Shown here: positions 8,725 to 17,873 of the stretch, piece by piece
Position numbering within the stretch: position 1 is the stretch's first letter
Layout: every line of letters starts with the position of its first letter
Translations under genes and position numbers: made by a program
Notes under the pieces: generated by a model
Seen by the model: only the letters and a program-made list of their open reading frames with translations
Told to the model about the DNA's origin: nothing
Database searches by the model: none
Assembly (NCBI GenBank): GCA_937926875.1
Contig: CALBAX010000115.1
Location: 9,974 to 73,973, forward strand
Origin: an uncultured Desulfovibrio sp.
GTDB taxonomy: Bacteria > Desulfobacterota > Desulfovibrionia > Desulfovibrionales > Desulfovibrionaceae
DNA length: 64,000 nucleotides
Direction of reading: 5' to 3'

Positions 8725-9116
8725 GCCCTGCCGGCACACAGCACATGACTGCTTTGGGGGGAAGGGGAGCGCCTCTCGCGTGCGTCGGGGCCCCTTTCCC
8801 CAAAGCTTGTTCCTTTTTCGCGTGCGTTGCGGAAAAACGGCAGGAGAGACGGGTATCGCCGCCTTCCGCTGAGGTTTCCCCCTTCGGGGGCGAGGAGGGC
8901 AGGGGCCAGCCCGTCCTTTGGGGGGAACAGTGTCCTGCCTGTTGGACGGCAGGCAGGAGCGGAAGAAAACAGGAATAAAAATAGCAATGTTTTCAAATCG
9001 TTTTTGGCTTGGTTCAAAAATTTGGCAAAAAAAGGATGACAGTCGGAGCATTTTGATATACACCAACCCGCAGCCGTCTGGAATACGGCACAAATTTGGC
9101 ATTCCGTCGTGAATGC
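8725..9116. other. Gene-free stretch between polA and rplM with several hairpins
   Basis: No gene is recognised. A long hairpin lies at 8752-8805 (CTTTGGGG..AAGGGG pairing with CCCCTTTCCCCAAAG), followed by a T-rich run, and is the likely polA terminator. A small CCCCC-TTC-GGGGG hairpin follows near 8878-8890. A perfect 8-bp stem, CCTGCCTG with CAGGCAGG, sits at 8934-8957. From about 8965 the sequence becomes AT-rich up to the rplM promoter. Confidence 0.6.
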
Positions 9117-9145
9117 TTGACAAGTTGCGCGCTTTAAGATAAAGA
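9117..9145 (+). promoter_or_regulatory. Candidate promoter of rplM-rpsI
   Basis: TTGACA at 9117-9122, 17 bases, then TAAAGA at 9140-9145, leaving a leader of roughly 100 bases before rplM. An imperfect inverted repeat, GCGCTTT with AAAGAGCGC, overlaps the -10 region (9129-9150) and may act in the leader. Consensus match only. Confidence 0.5.
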
Positions 9146-9253
9146 GCGCTTTCTTTGTGAGCGATACTGTCGTCACCCGTTAGGCGGCACGTCGCAGACG
9201 GATTTTCCGCCGCTTGATGGCTACTGAGATAAGTAGATGAGGAGTTCATCCCG

Positions 9254-9688
9254 ATGAAGACGTTCAGCCCCACCCCGAAAGACATCAACCACGAATGGTT
9301 TGTGGTTGACGCCCAGGATCAGGTGCTTGGTCGTCTGGCCAGCCAGATCGCCCACCGCCTGCGCGGCAAGCATAAGCCCGAATTTGCCCGTCACATGGAC
9401 AACGGCGACTTTATCGTCGTGGTCAACTGCGAAAAGATCAAGGTGACCGGCACCAAGATGGCCCACAAGAACTACTATCGCCACTCCGGTTGGGTGGGCG
9501 GTCTGAAGACCACCTCCCTGGGCGATATGCTGGCTTCCAAGCCCGAGCGTGTGCTCATGGCCGCTGTGCGTGGCATGCTGCCCAAGAACCGTCTTGGCCG
9601 CGCCATGCTGAAGAAGCTCAAGATTTACGCGGGCCCCGAACACCCGCATACGGCTCAGAACCCGCAGCCGCTGACCCTGCCTTACTAA
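9254..9688 (+). CDS. rplM: Ribosomal protein L13
   Basis: A 50S subunit protein that binds 23S rRNA early in assembly. The 144 residues match the standard length. The sequence carries the L13 signatures [44 protein letters not shown] and [35 protein letters not shown] ribosome-binding site lies about 10 bases before the ATG. rpsI follows after 12 bases, the universal L13-S9 pair. Confidence 0.98.
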   Translation: MKTFSPTPKDINHEWFVVDAQDQVLGRLASQIAHRLRGKHKPEFARHMDNGDFIVVVNCEKIKVTGTKMAHKNYYRHSGWVGGLKTTSLGDMLASKPERVLMAAVRGMLPKNRLGRAMLKKLKIYAGPEHPHTAQNPQPLTLPY

Positions 9689-9700
9689 GGAGCGCACGTC

Positions 9701-10093
9701 ATGAGCGACAAATTCGAATACGGCACCGGCCGCCGCAAGACCGCCACTGCCCGCACCCGCGTCTACGCTGGCTCCGGCAACATCACGGTGAACGGTCGTG
9801 CCTTTGAAGATTACTTCCCCCGCAAGACCCTGCAGATGATCATCCGTCAGCCCCTCGTGCTGTCCAAGCTGGCTGAAAAGCTGGACGTGCGCGTCAACGT
9901 GGCTGGTGGCGGCGTGGCCGGTCAGGCCGAAGCCGTGCGTCACGGTATTTCCCGCGCCCTGCTGCTGGTGGATCCCGCCCTTCGTCCTATCCTGAAGAAG
10001 GCCGGCTTCCTGACCCGCGATGCGCGCAAGAAGGAACGCAAAAAGTACGGTCTGCGCGCTGCCCGCGCTCGTTACCAGTACTCGAAGCGTTAA
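9701..10093 (+). CDS. rpsI: Ribosomal protein S9
   Basis: A 30S subunit protein whose C-terminal tail reaches the ribosomal P site. The 130 residues show [20 protein letters not shown] near the start, the central [20 protein letters not shown] segment, and the conserved C-terminal [16 protein letters not shown] ending in Lys-Arg, the two residues that contact P-site tRNA. An AAGGAG ribosome-binding site precedes it. Cotranscribed with rplM and closed by a strong terminator. Confidence 0.98.
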   Translation: MSDKFEYGTGRRKTATARTRVYAGSGNITVNGRAFEDYFPRKTLQMIIRQPLVLSKLAEKLDVRVNVAGGGVAGQAEAVRHGISRALLLVDPALRPILKKAGFLTRDARKKERKKYGLRAARARYQYSKR

Positions 10094-10120
10094 TCCGCAC
10101 TCCGGATCACGGAACCTCAA

Positions 10121-10150
10121 GGGGTGGGCCATTGTTGGCCCACCCCTTTT
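10121..10150 (+). terminator. Terminator of rplM-rpsI
   Basis: A perfect 10-bp stem, GGGGTGGGCC (10121-10130) with GGCCCACCCC (10137-10146), a 6-base loop and four T. Confidence 0.9.
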
Positions 10151-10380
10151 CTGTTATCTTCCGCCCGTCCTGTCCCGGGGAGAGGGACGGCCGTGTCCGC
10201 TTCTTCACGGTCTTGCCGCCTCTGTCTCCGCTGCCGTCCGAGTCCCTGTCTTCCTGCAGGGCCGCACCGGCATCCTCCCATCCCGCCTTGGCGGTGGATG
10301 GCGGGCCGGTTGCTCCTTCGCGTTGGGCCGCACGCCCCGGGATGTTGTCGCCATCTTTTTGCCATGAGGTTTCCCACGCC

Positions 10381-12132
10381 ATGCCCGTGATCCCCGAAGG
10401 CATCGCCTATGCCTATACCCACGAGACGACCCAGGCCACGACCGGCTATTTTTCCTGCCAGCCGCCCGCATCCCTGACCCTGCCCCAGGCGCTGGCCCGT
10501 CTGGAGGCCACGCCCTTCGATGATTTTTTGCGCCAGCACTGCCTGCGCCAGCTGAGCCGTCGCTCGCCGGAGGAGATCAAAGATCTGGCCGATGAGCTGT
10601 ACGACCGCGAGACCGACAGCTTCCGGCGCATGGGGCTTGCCGGTCTGCTGCTGGAGTGCTCGCTGCTGGTGCCCGAGCTGGCCCATTGCTGCGACAGCTT
10701 CCCCGAAGATGCCCTGCAGCGGCTGACGCTGTCTTCCTCCCTGATCTACCTGCGCGCTGCCAGCCGGAAGGACTTTGGCCTCATGCAGGCCTGGAGCGCC
10801 CATTTTGCCGACAACATCGCCCGGCACCACATGCTGCCGCACTGGGAAGAACTGGAGCTGGAACTGCCCTACAGTGAAGAAGAGCTGGAGGTCTGCCGCG
10901 AAGGTCTGCGGGCCCGGGCCGGGATGCTGGAGCGGGAACACGCCCGCTTGCAGGCAGAAGATCTGCCGCGCCTTGAGCGCCGTCCGGCACAGGAGACCTA
11001 CGAGCAGGCCGTCAATGCTCTGCTGGAGAACGACGTCCTGGCCGGCCAGGAGATGCGGCATCAGGCCTCGCTGTCTCCCATCGCGCTGCTGCGCTCCTGG
11101 AAGGTGGATCTGGCCGTGGATTGCGGCCGCATGCGCCATAGCCTGCGCGGCGAGGCCACGGCCTACGGGCGCGGCCTTTCCCTGGCTGCGGCCCGGGCCT
11201 CTTACGCCATGGAGATCGTGGAGCGTGCCAGCAGCTATGTGAGCGTGGCCCGTACCGGCGAGCACACTTTCGAGGTGACGAACCGCCGCCGGCCCATGCC
11301 GCTGGTCCATGCTTCCTGCGCCAAGCTGCGGGCCCAGGGCAAGGATTTCCTGCCCCTGTCGTCCCTGCCGCTGGAAACGCCGTTCGAGGATTATGTGCCC
11401 CTGTACTGGCTGGAGGCCCGCGATCCTGACGGCAAGGCCGTGCTGGTGCCCGCGCAGGCGGTCTTCCTGTTCTGCAATCTGGACGAGCAGTCCCTGTTCC
11501 TGGCCGGTGGTTCCACGGGCCTGGCTTCCGGCAACACCGAGGACGAAGCCCGGCTGGCGGCGCTCACGGAGATCGTGGAGCGTGACGCCGAGGCCACCAC
11601 GCCCTTCAGCCGCGAGGGCTGCTTCGTGCTCAAGAGCCGCGACGAACGTTTGCAGGCCCTGCTGGACGATTACGCGGCCCGCGGCATCCAGATCCAGTTC
11701 CAGGACATCACCACGGAGCTGGGCGTGCCGGTCTACCGCTGCTTCGTCATGAGCCGTCGCGGCGAGGTGGCACAGGCCACGGGCGCCAATCTGTGCGGCA
11801 GCCGGGCCGCGCTGGCGGCCCTGACCGAAGTGCCCTGGCCCTATCCGTATGGCGACCCCACCGGCCCCGCTCTGGGCGGCCTGCCGGTGCGCTGGCTGGA
11901 AGATTTGCCCGACTACAGCCTGCCGTCGGCCGCAGCTTCCTGCAAGCTGCTGGAAAAGACGCTGTGCGCCCAGGGCCGTACGCCCCTGTATGTGGACATC
12001 TCCCGCAAGGATCTGGACATGCCTGTGGTGCGTGCCCTGGTCCCCGGTCTGGAGCTCACCGCCGATTTCGACCGCTTCTCCCGGCCCTCGCTGCGCCTGC
12101 TGGCCCGCTACACGGCCCGCTGGCAGAGGTAG
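10381..12132 (+). CDS. YcaO-family ATP-dependent cyclodehydratase-like protein with long N-terminal extension
   Basis: A 583-residue protein. The C-terminal two thirds (about 250-583) is a YcaO domain, with the two ATP/Mg-binding signatures SLAAARASYAMEIVERASSY and STGLASGNTEDEARLAALTEIVERDA, then ELGVPVYRCF. YcaO proteins phosphorylate amide oxygens in peptide backbones to make azolines, thioamides or amidines; E. coli YcaO is linked to ribosomal protein S12 methylthiolation. About 240 helical N-terminal residues resemble no domain I recognise. The C-terminus lacks the Pro-rich end typical of azoline-forming YcaOs. No precursor peptide, E1-like partner or TfuA gene is adjacent. The ATG at 10381 was chosen because the longer frame runs back through the rpsI terminator; its ribosome-binding site (GAGG, 12 bases away) is weak. 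Confidence 0.8.
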   Translation: MPVIPEGIAYAYTHETTQATTGYFSCQPPASLTLPQALARLEATPFDDFLRQHCLRQLSRRSPEEIKDLADELYDRETDSFRRMGLAGLLLECSLLVPELAHCCDSFPEDALQRLTLSSSLIYLRAASRKDFGLMQAWSAHFADNIARHHMLPHWEELELELPYSEEELEVCREGLRARAGMLEREHARLQAEDLPRLERRPAQETYEQAVNALLENDVLAGQEMRHQASLSPIALLRSWKVDLAVDCGRMRHSLRGEATAYGRGLSLAAARASYAMEIVERASSYVSVARTGEHTFEVTNRRRPMPLVHASCAKLRAQGKDFLPLSSLPLETPFEDYVPLYWLEARDPDGKAVLVPAQAVFLFCNLDEQSLFLAGGSTGLASGNTEDEARLAALTEIVERDAEATTPFSREGCFVLKSRDERLQALLDDYAARGIQIQFQDITTELGVPVYRCFVMSRRGEVAQATGANLCGSRAALAALTEVPWPYPYGDPTGPALGGLPVRWLEDLPDYSLPSAAASCKLLEKTLCAQGRTPLYVDISRKDLDMPVVRALVPGLELTADFDRFSRPSLRLLARYTARWQR

Positions 12133-12468
12133 GAAAATCTGATCGGGGGAGGAACCCCCTTTTGCTTGCGGCAAAAAGTGGGTTCCTCCCCCGTGCCCCC
12201 TCCTCCCCCAAAAACCGCCATACGGGGAGGCACCGTATTTTGGACACATGGTTCGCCCCCGGGGCGCGTGGTCCAAATGTGATTTTTGAATAATGCGGGA
12301 AGCGGATAGCAGCGGCCATCCCGCGGCCATGAAAAAAGGACGCCTTGGCGTCCTTTTTTTGTGGCCTGATAAACGTTTTTGGGAGGAAAGAGGGGAGCGC
12401 GAGGGGGGAAAGGAGGACCTTTTTTCAAAAAGGTCTCCTTTCCCCCCTCGCTCAAATGTCTCTTCCTG
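12133..12468. other. Intergenic region with three hairpins between convergent ycaO-like and lysR genes
   Basis: No gene is recognised. A long imperfect palindrome lies at 12145-12192 (GGGGGAGGAACCC with GGGTTCCTCCCCC, and TTTTGC with GCAAAA near the tip). A bidirectional-looking terminator, GGACGC-CTTG-GCGTCC flanked by A6 and T7, is at 12332-12360. A very stable palindrome at 12399-12451 (GCGAGGGGGGAAAGGAG with CTCCTTTCCCCCCTCGC, tip ACCTTTTT/AAAAAGGT) lies just past the lysR stop. Confidence 0.75.
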
Positions 12469-13464
12469 CTAGGCGTGCATCAGGCGGGCAAGGGCCGCAT
12501 TGCTCTGCTGGCCTTTTTCCTCCAGCCAGTCCAGGAATCCCTGGAGCTTGGGGGAAGGATTGGTGTGACGGGGCCAGGCGGCGTAGTAGGAGCGGAACGC
12601 CGTGGTGGGCGGCAGGTCGGGGAAGGGGGTGACCAGCTTTTGTTCCGCCAGCAGGGGAGCGATGAGGCTGCAACGCCCCAAGGCCACGCCCAGGCCGTGG
12701 CTGGCGGCCACGGAAGCCCCGTAGGTATGGTCGAAGGTGACGAAGTTCAGGCAGTTGGAGATGTCCACATGGTTCCTGTCGGCCCATTCCTGCCATTCGG
12801 CCGTGGTGGCAGCGTAATGCCAGGCGGCGGAGTCATGGAGCAGGGTGCAGGCGGGCAGGTTCTCGGGATGGCCCATCAGGTCGTGCTTTTGCGCATATTC
12901 GGGTGAGCAGACGGGCAGGGTGGCCTCGTCCATGAACTTGCGCGAGGTCAGGCCGCTGACGTGGCTCTCGGCATAATAAAGGGCCACGTCCACCGTGGAG
13001 TCCCCGTGGAAATCTATGGGAGCGTTGCCGGTACGCACATGCAGCTGCATGGAGGGATAGCGCTGCTGGAAGTCGCTCAGCTGGGGGATGAGCCAGGCCA
13101 GGGCCAGACTGGGGGCGGCATAGATGGTCAGGGAGCTGAAATCGTCCTGCAGCAGCTGGGTGATCTCCTCATAGATCTTCTGGAACGCGTTGAGGTAGAC
13201 ATCGCGCAGGCGTTCGCCCTCCGGTGTCAGGGAGACGGCGCGGGTCAGGCGGTTGAACAGGGGGAAGCCCAGTTCCTTTTCCAGACGGGCGATGCGGTGG
13301 CTGACAGCGCCGGAGGTCAGGCCAAGATGCCGGGCCGCGGCCTTGAAGCTCATGTAACGTGCCGCGATAGCGAAGGTCTTGATGTTGATGAGGCTGGCGT
13401 CATCGTTGAGGACGCGGGCGATGCTGCGGGAACGCTGACGGTTTTTGCTGTCGGGAAGCGTCAC
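12469..13464 (-). CDS. LysR-family transcriptional regulator, DsdC/GcvA-like
   Basis: A 331-residue LysR regulator. The N-terminal winged helix (about 25-85, INIKTFAIAARYMSFKAAAR then LTSGAVSHRIARLEKELGFPLF) is followed by a periplasmic-binding-like effector domain. That domain matches the DsdC type closely (LPVCSPEYAQKHDL, CTLLHDSAAW, EWADRN), and DsdC senses D-serine in E. coli. The GTG start at 13464 is chosen because AAGGAG lies 6 bases upstream and the resulting length fits the family; an upstream in-frame ATG would add 46 unlikely residues. Divergent from livK, so it is a likely regulator of the amino-acid importer. The effector is unknown. Confidence 0.85.
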   Translation of the reverse strand: MTLPDSKNRQRSRSIARVLNDDASLINIKTFAIAARYMSFKAAARHLGLTSGAVSHRIARLEKELGFPLFNRLTRAVSLTPEGERLRDVYLNAFQKIYEEITQLLQDDFSSLTIYAAPSLALAWLIPQLSDFQQRYPSMQLHVRTGNAPIDFHGDSTVDVALYYAESHVSGLTSRKFMDEATLPVCSPEYAQKHDLMGHPENLPACTLLHDSAAWHYAATTAEWQEWADRNHVDISNCLNFVTFDHTYGASVAASHGLGVALGRCSLIAPLLAEQKLVTPFPDLPPTTAFRSYYAAWPRHTNPSPKLQGFLDWLEEKGQQSNAALARLMHA

Positions 13465-13929
13465 GTTGTCTCCTTGGAGATCCCGCCCGAACGGGGCAGG
13501 GGATACGGACAGATGTATGCTGAGGAGGGGATAATCCTTTACTTCATGGGCTTTCGTCAATACGGGCAGGCGGGGCATCCCCGGGCGCATGGCAGGCCGC
13601 AAGCGGGCCCAGATTGGCCCGGGCGCGGGGAATTTTTGTCAGGATAGTGAAAAATATTGTTATTCAAACATGTTATATGATATAAACCGTAAAGGGCCGA
13701 TCGTATAAAAAAGGCTTGGCGCTTGACGTGAAAGAGGATAACTTTTTTCAACTGCGAATGAACCATTTTGCATGAGAGCATGCGCAGGGACTTTTTCGGC
13801 TTGGGTTTATGACCAAATTCACCCGGCAATTTGCGCAATGGGCGGATTTGGTGTATCTCAACAGGAATAGCTCCGGAAAAGGATCGCCGGGGCGAGCTTT
13901 TTCACCCTCCAAGACCTGGGAGATGATTT
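13465..13929. promoter_or_regulatory. lysR-livK divergent control region with candidate LysR box
   Basis: A 465-bp gene-free region. A perfect 13-base palindrome of the T-N11-A type, TTATATGATATAA (13673-13685), lies in its AT-rich part and is a good candidate LysR-family binding site. TTGGCG, 17 bases, TAACTT occurs downstream (about 13716-13744) and could be the livK promoter. The rest is a long livK leader with no recognisable gene. Confidence 0.45.
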
Positions 13930-15066
13930 ATGAAACTGGGCAAATTCGTTGGCTTGGCGCTGATGGCTCTGACCCTGGGGCTGGCCGGCCAGTCCCTGGC
14001 TGCTGAACCCATCAAGATCGGCGTGTACCTGCCCCTGACCGGTCAGAATGCCTTTGGCGGCCAGCTTGAGCTGGAAGGGGTGCAGCTGGCTCTGAAGGAG
14101 ATGCCGGAAGTGCTGGGCCGCCCCATTGAGCTGGTTGTGGTGGACAACAAGTCCGACAAGGTGGAAGCCGCCAATGCTGTCAAACGCCTGGTGGAACGCG
14201 ACAAGGTCGTGGCCCTGATCGGTACCTACGGTTCCTCTCTGGCCATGGCCGGTGCTGAAGTGGCCGAAAAGGCCAAGGTGCCCGGCGTGGGCACCTCCTG
14301 CACCAGCCCCCTGGTGACCCAGGGCAAGAAGTACTACTTCCGCGCCTGCTTCATCGACCCCTACCAGGGTGCCGCTGCCGCCACCTATGCCTATGAGAAC
14401 CTGGGCCTGCGCAAGGCCGCCGTGCTCATGGACATGACCAACGATTACGCTGTGGGCCTGTCCAGCTTCTTCACCCGCTCCTTCAAGAAGCTGGGTGGCG
14501 AAGTGGTGGCCAACCTCAAGTACAGCTCCGGTGACCAGGACTTCACTGCCCAGCTCACCGAACTGATCGCCAAAAAGCCCGAGATCGTCTTCATGCCCGC
14601 CTACTTCGCTGAAGGCGCCATCATCATGAAGCAGGCCCGCGAACTGGGCGCAACCTTCCGTCTGATGGGCGCCGACGCCATGGACAACCCCGACACCGTA
14701 AAGCTGGCCGGCAAGGCTGCGGAAGGCTTCCTGCACACCACCTTCCCCTATGACGCCAAGATGCCCAATATGAGCGCCGAAGCCAAGAAGTTCACCGAAG
14801 CCTGGACCAAGGCCTATCCTGAAAAGGAAACCAACGTGAACGGCGCCCTGGGCTACAACTGCCTGTTCCTGATCGTCGACGCCATCAAGCGTGCCAATTC
14901 CGCTGATCCCGCTGCCATCACCAAGGCCCTGGCCCAGACCAAGGATCTGGTGACCCCGCTGGGCACCCTGACCATCAATGCCAGCCACGACGCCGAAATG
15001 CCCGTGGGCATCATTGAGTACAAGGACGGCAAGCGCGTTTATCTGACCGAAGTCACTCCCAAGTAA
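13930..15066 (+). CDS. livK: Branched-chain amino-acid ABC transporter substrate-binding protein
   Basis: The periplasmic binding protein of the importer, 378 residues. A type I signal peptide (about 1-24, ending QSLAA) precedes a two-lobed Leu/Ile/Val-binding fold: EPIKIGVYLPLTGQNAFGG, ELEGVQLALKEM, the TYGSSLAMAG ligand loop, and KKPEIVFMPAYFAEGAIIMKQARELG. Codon use is strongly biased, suggesting high expression. First gene of a five-gene livKHMGF operon. The ligand could be branched-chain or other amino acids; the DsdC-like regulator next door leaves D-amino acids open. Confidence 0.9.
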   Translation: MKLGKFVGLALMALTLGLAGQSLAAEPIKIGVYLPLTGQNAFGGQLELEGVQLALKEMPEVLGRPIELVVVDNKSDKVEAANAVKRLVERDKVVALIGTYGSSLAMAGAEVAEKAKVPGVGTSCTSPLVTQGKKYYFRACFIDPYQGAAAATYAYENLGLRKAAVLMDMTNDYAVGLSSFFTRSFKKLGGEVVANLKYSSGDQDFTAQLTELIAKKPEIVFMPAYFAEGAIIMKQARELGATFRLMGADAMDNPDTVKLAGKAAEGFLHTTFPYDAKMPNMSAEAKKFTEAWTKAYPEKETNVNGALGYNCLFLIVDAIKRANSADPAAITKALAQTKDLVTPLGTLTINASHDAEMPVGIIEYKDGKRVYLTEVTPK

Positions 15067-15159
15067 AGGGATCCGTCAGTTCACGGCGGGGCTCCGACGG
15101 GCCCCGCCGTCCCGTCTTCGCGCCCTTCGGGCGGATAAAGCTTATTTCCAGGTGGCCCC

Positions 15160-16053
15160 ATGACCCTTGACATGTTTTTGCAGCACTGTTTCAACGCCTT
15201 GACGCTAGGCTCGCTCTACGCGCTGATCGCCATTGGCTATACCATGGTCTACGGCATTCTGCGCCTGATCAACTTTGCCCACGGCGACATCTTGATGGTC
15301 GGGGCTTACTTCGTCTTTTTCGGCACGTTCGCCTATGGCTGGCCCTGGGGTGTGGCCGCCATCATCGCCATCCTCGGCGCCAGTGTGCTGGGGGTGGTGG
15401 TGGAACGCGTGGCTTACCGGCCCTTGCGTGACGCGCCCCGGATTTCGGCGCTCATCAGCGCCATCGCTGTTTCTTTCTTCATCGAAAGTCTGGCCGTGGT
15501 GGTCTTCACCGGCCAGCCCCGGCCCGTGTTGCAGCCCGACTGGCTGCTCTCTGTCTGGCAGTTCGGTGATGTGCGCATCCTCAAACTCACGGCCTTCGTG
15601 CCGGTCATGACCATCGTGCTGGTGGCGCTCCTGCTCTACATCGTGCACCACACCAAGCCCGGCCTGGCCATGCGCGCCATCTCCAAGGATATCGAGACCA
15701 CGCGTCTTTTGGGGGTGCGGGTGGACAACATCATCGCCTTCACCTTCTTCATCGGTTCCGCCCTGGCCGCCGCGTCGGGCATCATGTGGGCCCTGCGCTA
15801 TCCGCAGGTGCACCCCTACATGGGCATCATGCCCGGCCTCAAAGCCTTCATCGCGGCCGTGTTCGGTGGCATCGGCTCCATCCCCGGCGCCGTTATCGGC
15901 GGTGTGGCCCTGGGTTTTGTGGAAATCATGACCGTGGCCTTCATGCCGGAGCTTTCGGGCTTCCGTGATGCCTTCGCCTTCATCCTGCTGGTGCTGGTGC
16001 TCGTGTTCAAGCCCACGGGCCTGCTGGGCGAGCGCATGGAGGAGAAGATCTAA
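15160..16053 (+). CDS. livH: Branched-chain amino-acid ABC transporter permease LivH
   Basis: An inner-membrane permease of 297 residues with about eight hydrophobic segments. Family features are the NALTLGSLYALIAIGYTMVYG start, LINFAHGDILMVGAY, a cytoplasmic EAA-like ATPase contact around AISKDIETTRLLGVRVDNIIA, and AVFGGIGSIPGAVIGG. The TAA stop shares its last base with the ATG of livM, so translation is coupled. Confidence 0.93.
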   Translation: MTLDMFLQHCFNALTLGSLYALIAIGYTMVYGILRLINFAHGDILMVGAYFVFFGTFAYGWPWGVAAIIAILGASVLGVVVERVAYRPLRDAPRISALISAIAVSFFIESLAVVVFTGQPRPVLQPDWLLSVWQFGDVRILKLTAFVPVMTIVLVALLLYIVHHTKPGLAMRAISKDIETTRLLGVRVDNIIAFTFFIGSALAAASGIMWALRYPQVHPYMGIMPGLKAFIAAVFGGIGSIPGAVIGGVALGFVEIMTVAFMPELSGFRDAFAFILLVLVLVFKPTGLLGERMEEKI

Positions 16054-17087
16054 TGCGCTTCAATCAAACGACCCTGCTCAATATCGCGCTCATCGTCATC
16101 TTCGGTCTGGCCCTGACCCAGGCAGAGTCCTACATGGGCGACTATCAGATCTACATCCTCAAACTGATCTTCATCAATGCCATCCTGGCCCTGTCGCTCA
16201 ACCTGATCTACGGCTTCACCGGCCTCTTCTCGCTGGGACATGCCGGCTTCATGGCCATTGGCGCGTATGTGGGTGCCCTCTGTACCCTGCTGCCGGAACA
16301 GAAAGAGATCATGTGGATCCTGGATCCCATCATCTGGCCGTTCTCTGTCCTGCATACGCCCTTCTGGGTGGCGGTCATCGCCGGTGGCCTGGTGGCCATG
16401 ATCTTCGCTTTCATCATCGCCGTGCCCGTGCTGCGGCTGGGGGACGACTATCTGGGCATCGCCACCCTGGGCTTTGCCGAGATCATCCGTGTGGTCATCG
16501 TCAACGCCACCTCCATCACCAACGGCTCCCTGGGCATCAAGGGCATCCCCGGCGAGGCGACCCTGCTGACCTGTTATGTATGGACGGTCATCACACTGGT
16601 CGTCCTGTCACGCCTCATATTCAGCAATTTCGGCAATGTATTGCGCTGCATACGCGATAACGAGATCGCCGCGGGCGTCATGGGCATCAACGTGTTCCGC
16701 TACAAAGTGCTCTCCTTCTGCGTGGGGGCCTTTTTCGCGGGTGTGGGCGGCGCGCTGCTTGGCAGCCATCTGTCCACCATCGACCCCAAGATGTTCAACT
16801 TCCTGCTGACCTTCAACGTGCTGATGTTCGTGGTGGCCGGCGGCCTGGGGTCGCTGACCGGCAGCCTGCTGGGCGCCACCATCGTCACCATCCTGCTGGA
16901 GTGGCTGCGCGCCATCGAGGAGCCCATGGACTTCGGCCTGTTCGAGATCCCGGGCATCCCCGGCATGCGCATGGTTGTCTTCTCGCTCATCCTGCTGGCC
17001 ATCATCCTGTTCCGGCGTGAGGGCATCATGGGCACCCGTGAGATCACCTGGAAAACCATCTTTTCGCTGGGGAGGCGCAAGGCATGA
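16053..17087 (+). CDS. livM: Branched-chain amino-acid ABC transporter permease LivM
   Basis: The second permease, 344 residues, forming the channel with LivH. Family signatures are LSLNLIYGFTGLFSLGHAGFMAIGAYVGAL, LRLGDDYLGIATLGFAEIIR, the coupling segment CIRDNEIAAGVMGINVFRYKVLSF and GGLGSLTGSLLGA. Its 3' end overlaps the livG start by ATGA. Confidence 0.93.
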   Translation: MRFNQTTLLNIALIVIFGLALTQAESYMGDYQIYILKLIFINAILALSLNLIYGFTGLFSLGHAGFMAIGAYVGALCTLLPEQKEIMWILDPIIWPFSVLHTPFWVAVIAGGLVAMIFAFIIAVPVLRLGDDYLGIATLGFAEIIRVVIVNATSITNGSLGIKGIPGEATLLTCYVWTVITLVVLSRLIFSNFGNVLRCIRDNEIAAGVMGINVFRYKVLSFCVGAFFAGVGGALLGSHLSTIDPKMFNFLLTFNVLMFVVAGGLGSLTGSLLGATIVTILLEWLRAIEEPMDFGLFEIPGIPGMRMVVFSLILLAIILFRREGIMGTREITWKTIFSLGRRKA

Positions 17088-17872
17088 GTGCTACAAGCAA
17101 AGTCCAGCCCATCCTGACGGCTGAAAACGTGACCATGCGCTTTGGCGGCGTGACGGCCGTCAGCGACCTTTCCCTGAAGGTGGAGGAGGGCAGCATCGTG
17201 GGCGTCATCGGCCCCAACGGTGCGGGCAAGACCACCGTCTTCAATGTGCTGAGCGGCTTCTATACGCCGCAGGAAGGTGACGTGCGCTTTGCGGGCAGGA
17301 GCATCCGCGGCCGCAAACCGTTCGAGATCTGCCGCATGGGCATGGCCCGCACCTTCCAGAACATCCGGCTTTCGCCGCACATGAGCGTGCTGGAGAACGT
17401 TATGGTGGGCTGCCATGTGCGCCGCCGCTGCCCCTGGTGGATGGCCCCGCTGGGCCTGCCCATGTACTACAGGGAAGAAAAAGCCATCACGGACAAGGCC
17501 CGCGACCTGGTGGAGCACCTGAACCTGGCCGAATACATGGACGAGAAGGCGGGCAGCCTGCCCTACGGGGCGCAGCGCCGTCTGGAGATCGCCCGTGCCC
17601 TGGCCACGGAGCCGCGCCTGCTCCTGCTGGACGAACCCGCCGCTGGCATGAACCCGCAGGAAAGTATCGAACTCATGCACTTCATCCAGGCCATCCGGGA
17701 TCACTTCGACCTGACCATCCTGCTCATCGAGCATGACATGAAGGTGGTCATGGGCGTGTGCCAGTACATCTGGGTGATGGAATACGGTGCGCTTATCGCA
17801 CACGGCGACCCGGACGCCATTCGCAGCAATCCCGAGGTCATCCGGGCCTATCTGGGCGAGGACGTGGTGTAG
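17084..17872 (+). CDS. livG: Branched-chain amino-acid ABC transporter ATPase LivG
   Basis: One of the two ATPases of the importer, 262 residues. Walker A is GPNGAGKTT, the Q-loop region is RTFQNIRL, the signature segment is degenerate (LPYGAQRRLEIARAL, typical for LivG), Walker B is LLLLDEPAAGMNP and the switch His is in LIEHDM. It overlaps livM, and livF starts one base after its stop. Confidence 0.93.
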   Translation: MSATSKVQPILTAENVTMRFGGVTAVSDLSLKVEEGSIVGVIGPNGAGKTTVFNVLSGFYTPQEGDVRFAGRSIRGRKPFEICRMGMARTFQNIRLSPHMSVLENVMVGCHVRRRCPWWMAPLGLPMYYREEKAITDKARDLVEHLNLAEYMDEKAGSLPYGAQRRLEIARALATEPRLLLLDEPAAGMNPQESIELMHFIQAIRDHFDLTILLIEHDMKVVMGVCQYIWVMEYGALIAHGDPDAIRSNPEVIRAYLGEDVV

Positions 17873-17873
17873 T

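Noticed and set aside
9105..9122. Sigma-54 type promoter before rplM
   Set aside because: TTGGCA and TGCT elements are present but their spacing does not fit the -24/-12 pattern; the sigma-70 match nearby is better.
5869..9288. A 1139-codon minus-strand frame
   Set aside because: It lies antisense to polA and crosses its terminator and the rplM start; low-complexity G/Q/H composition marks it as a shadow.
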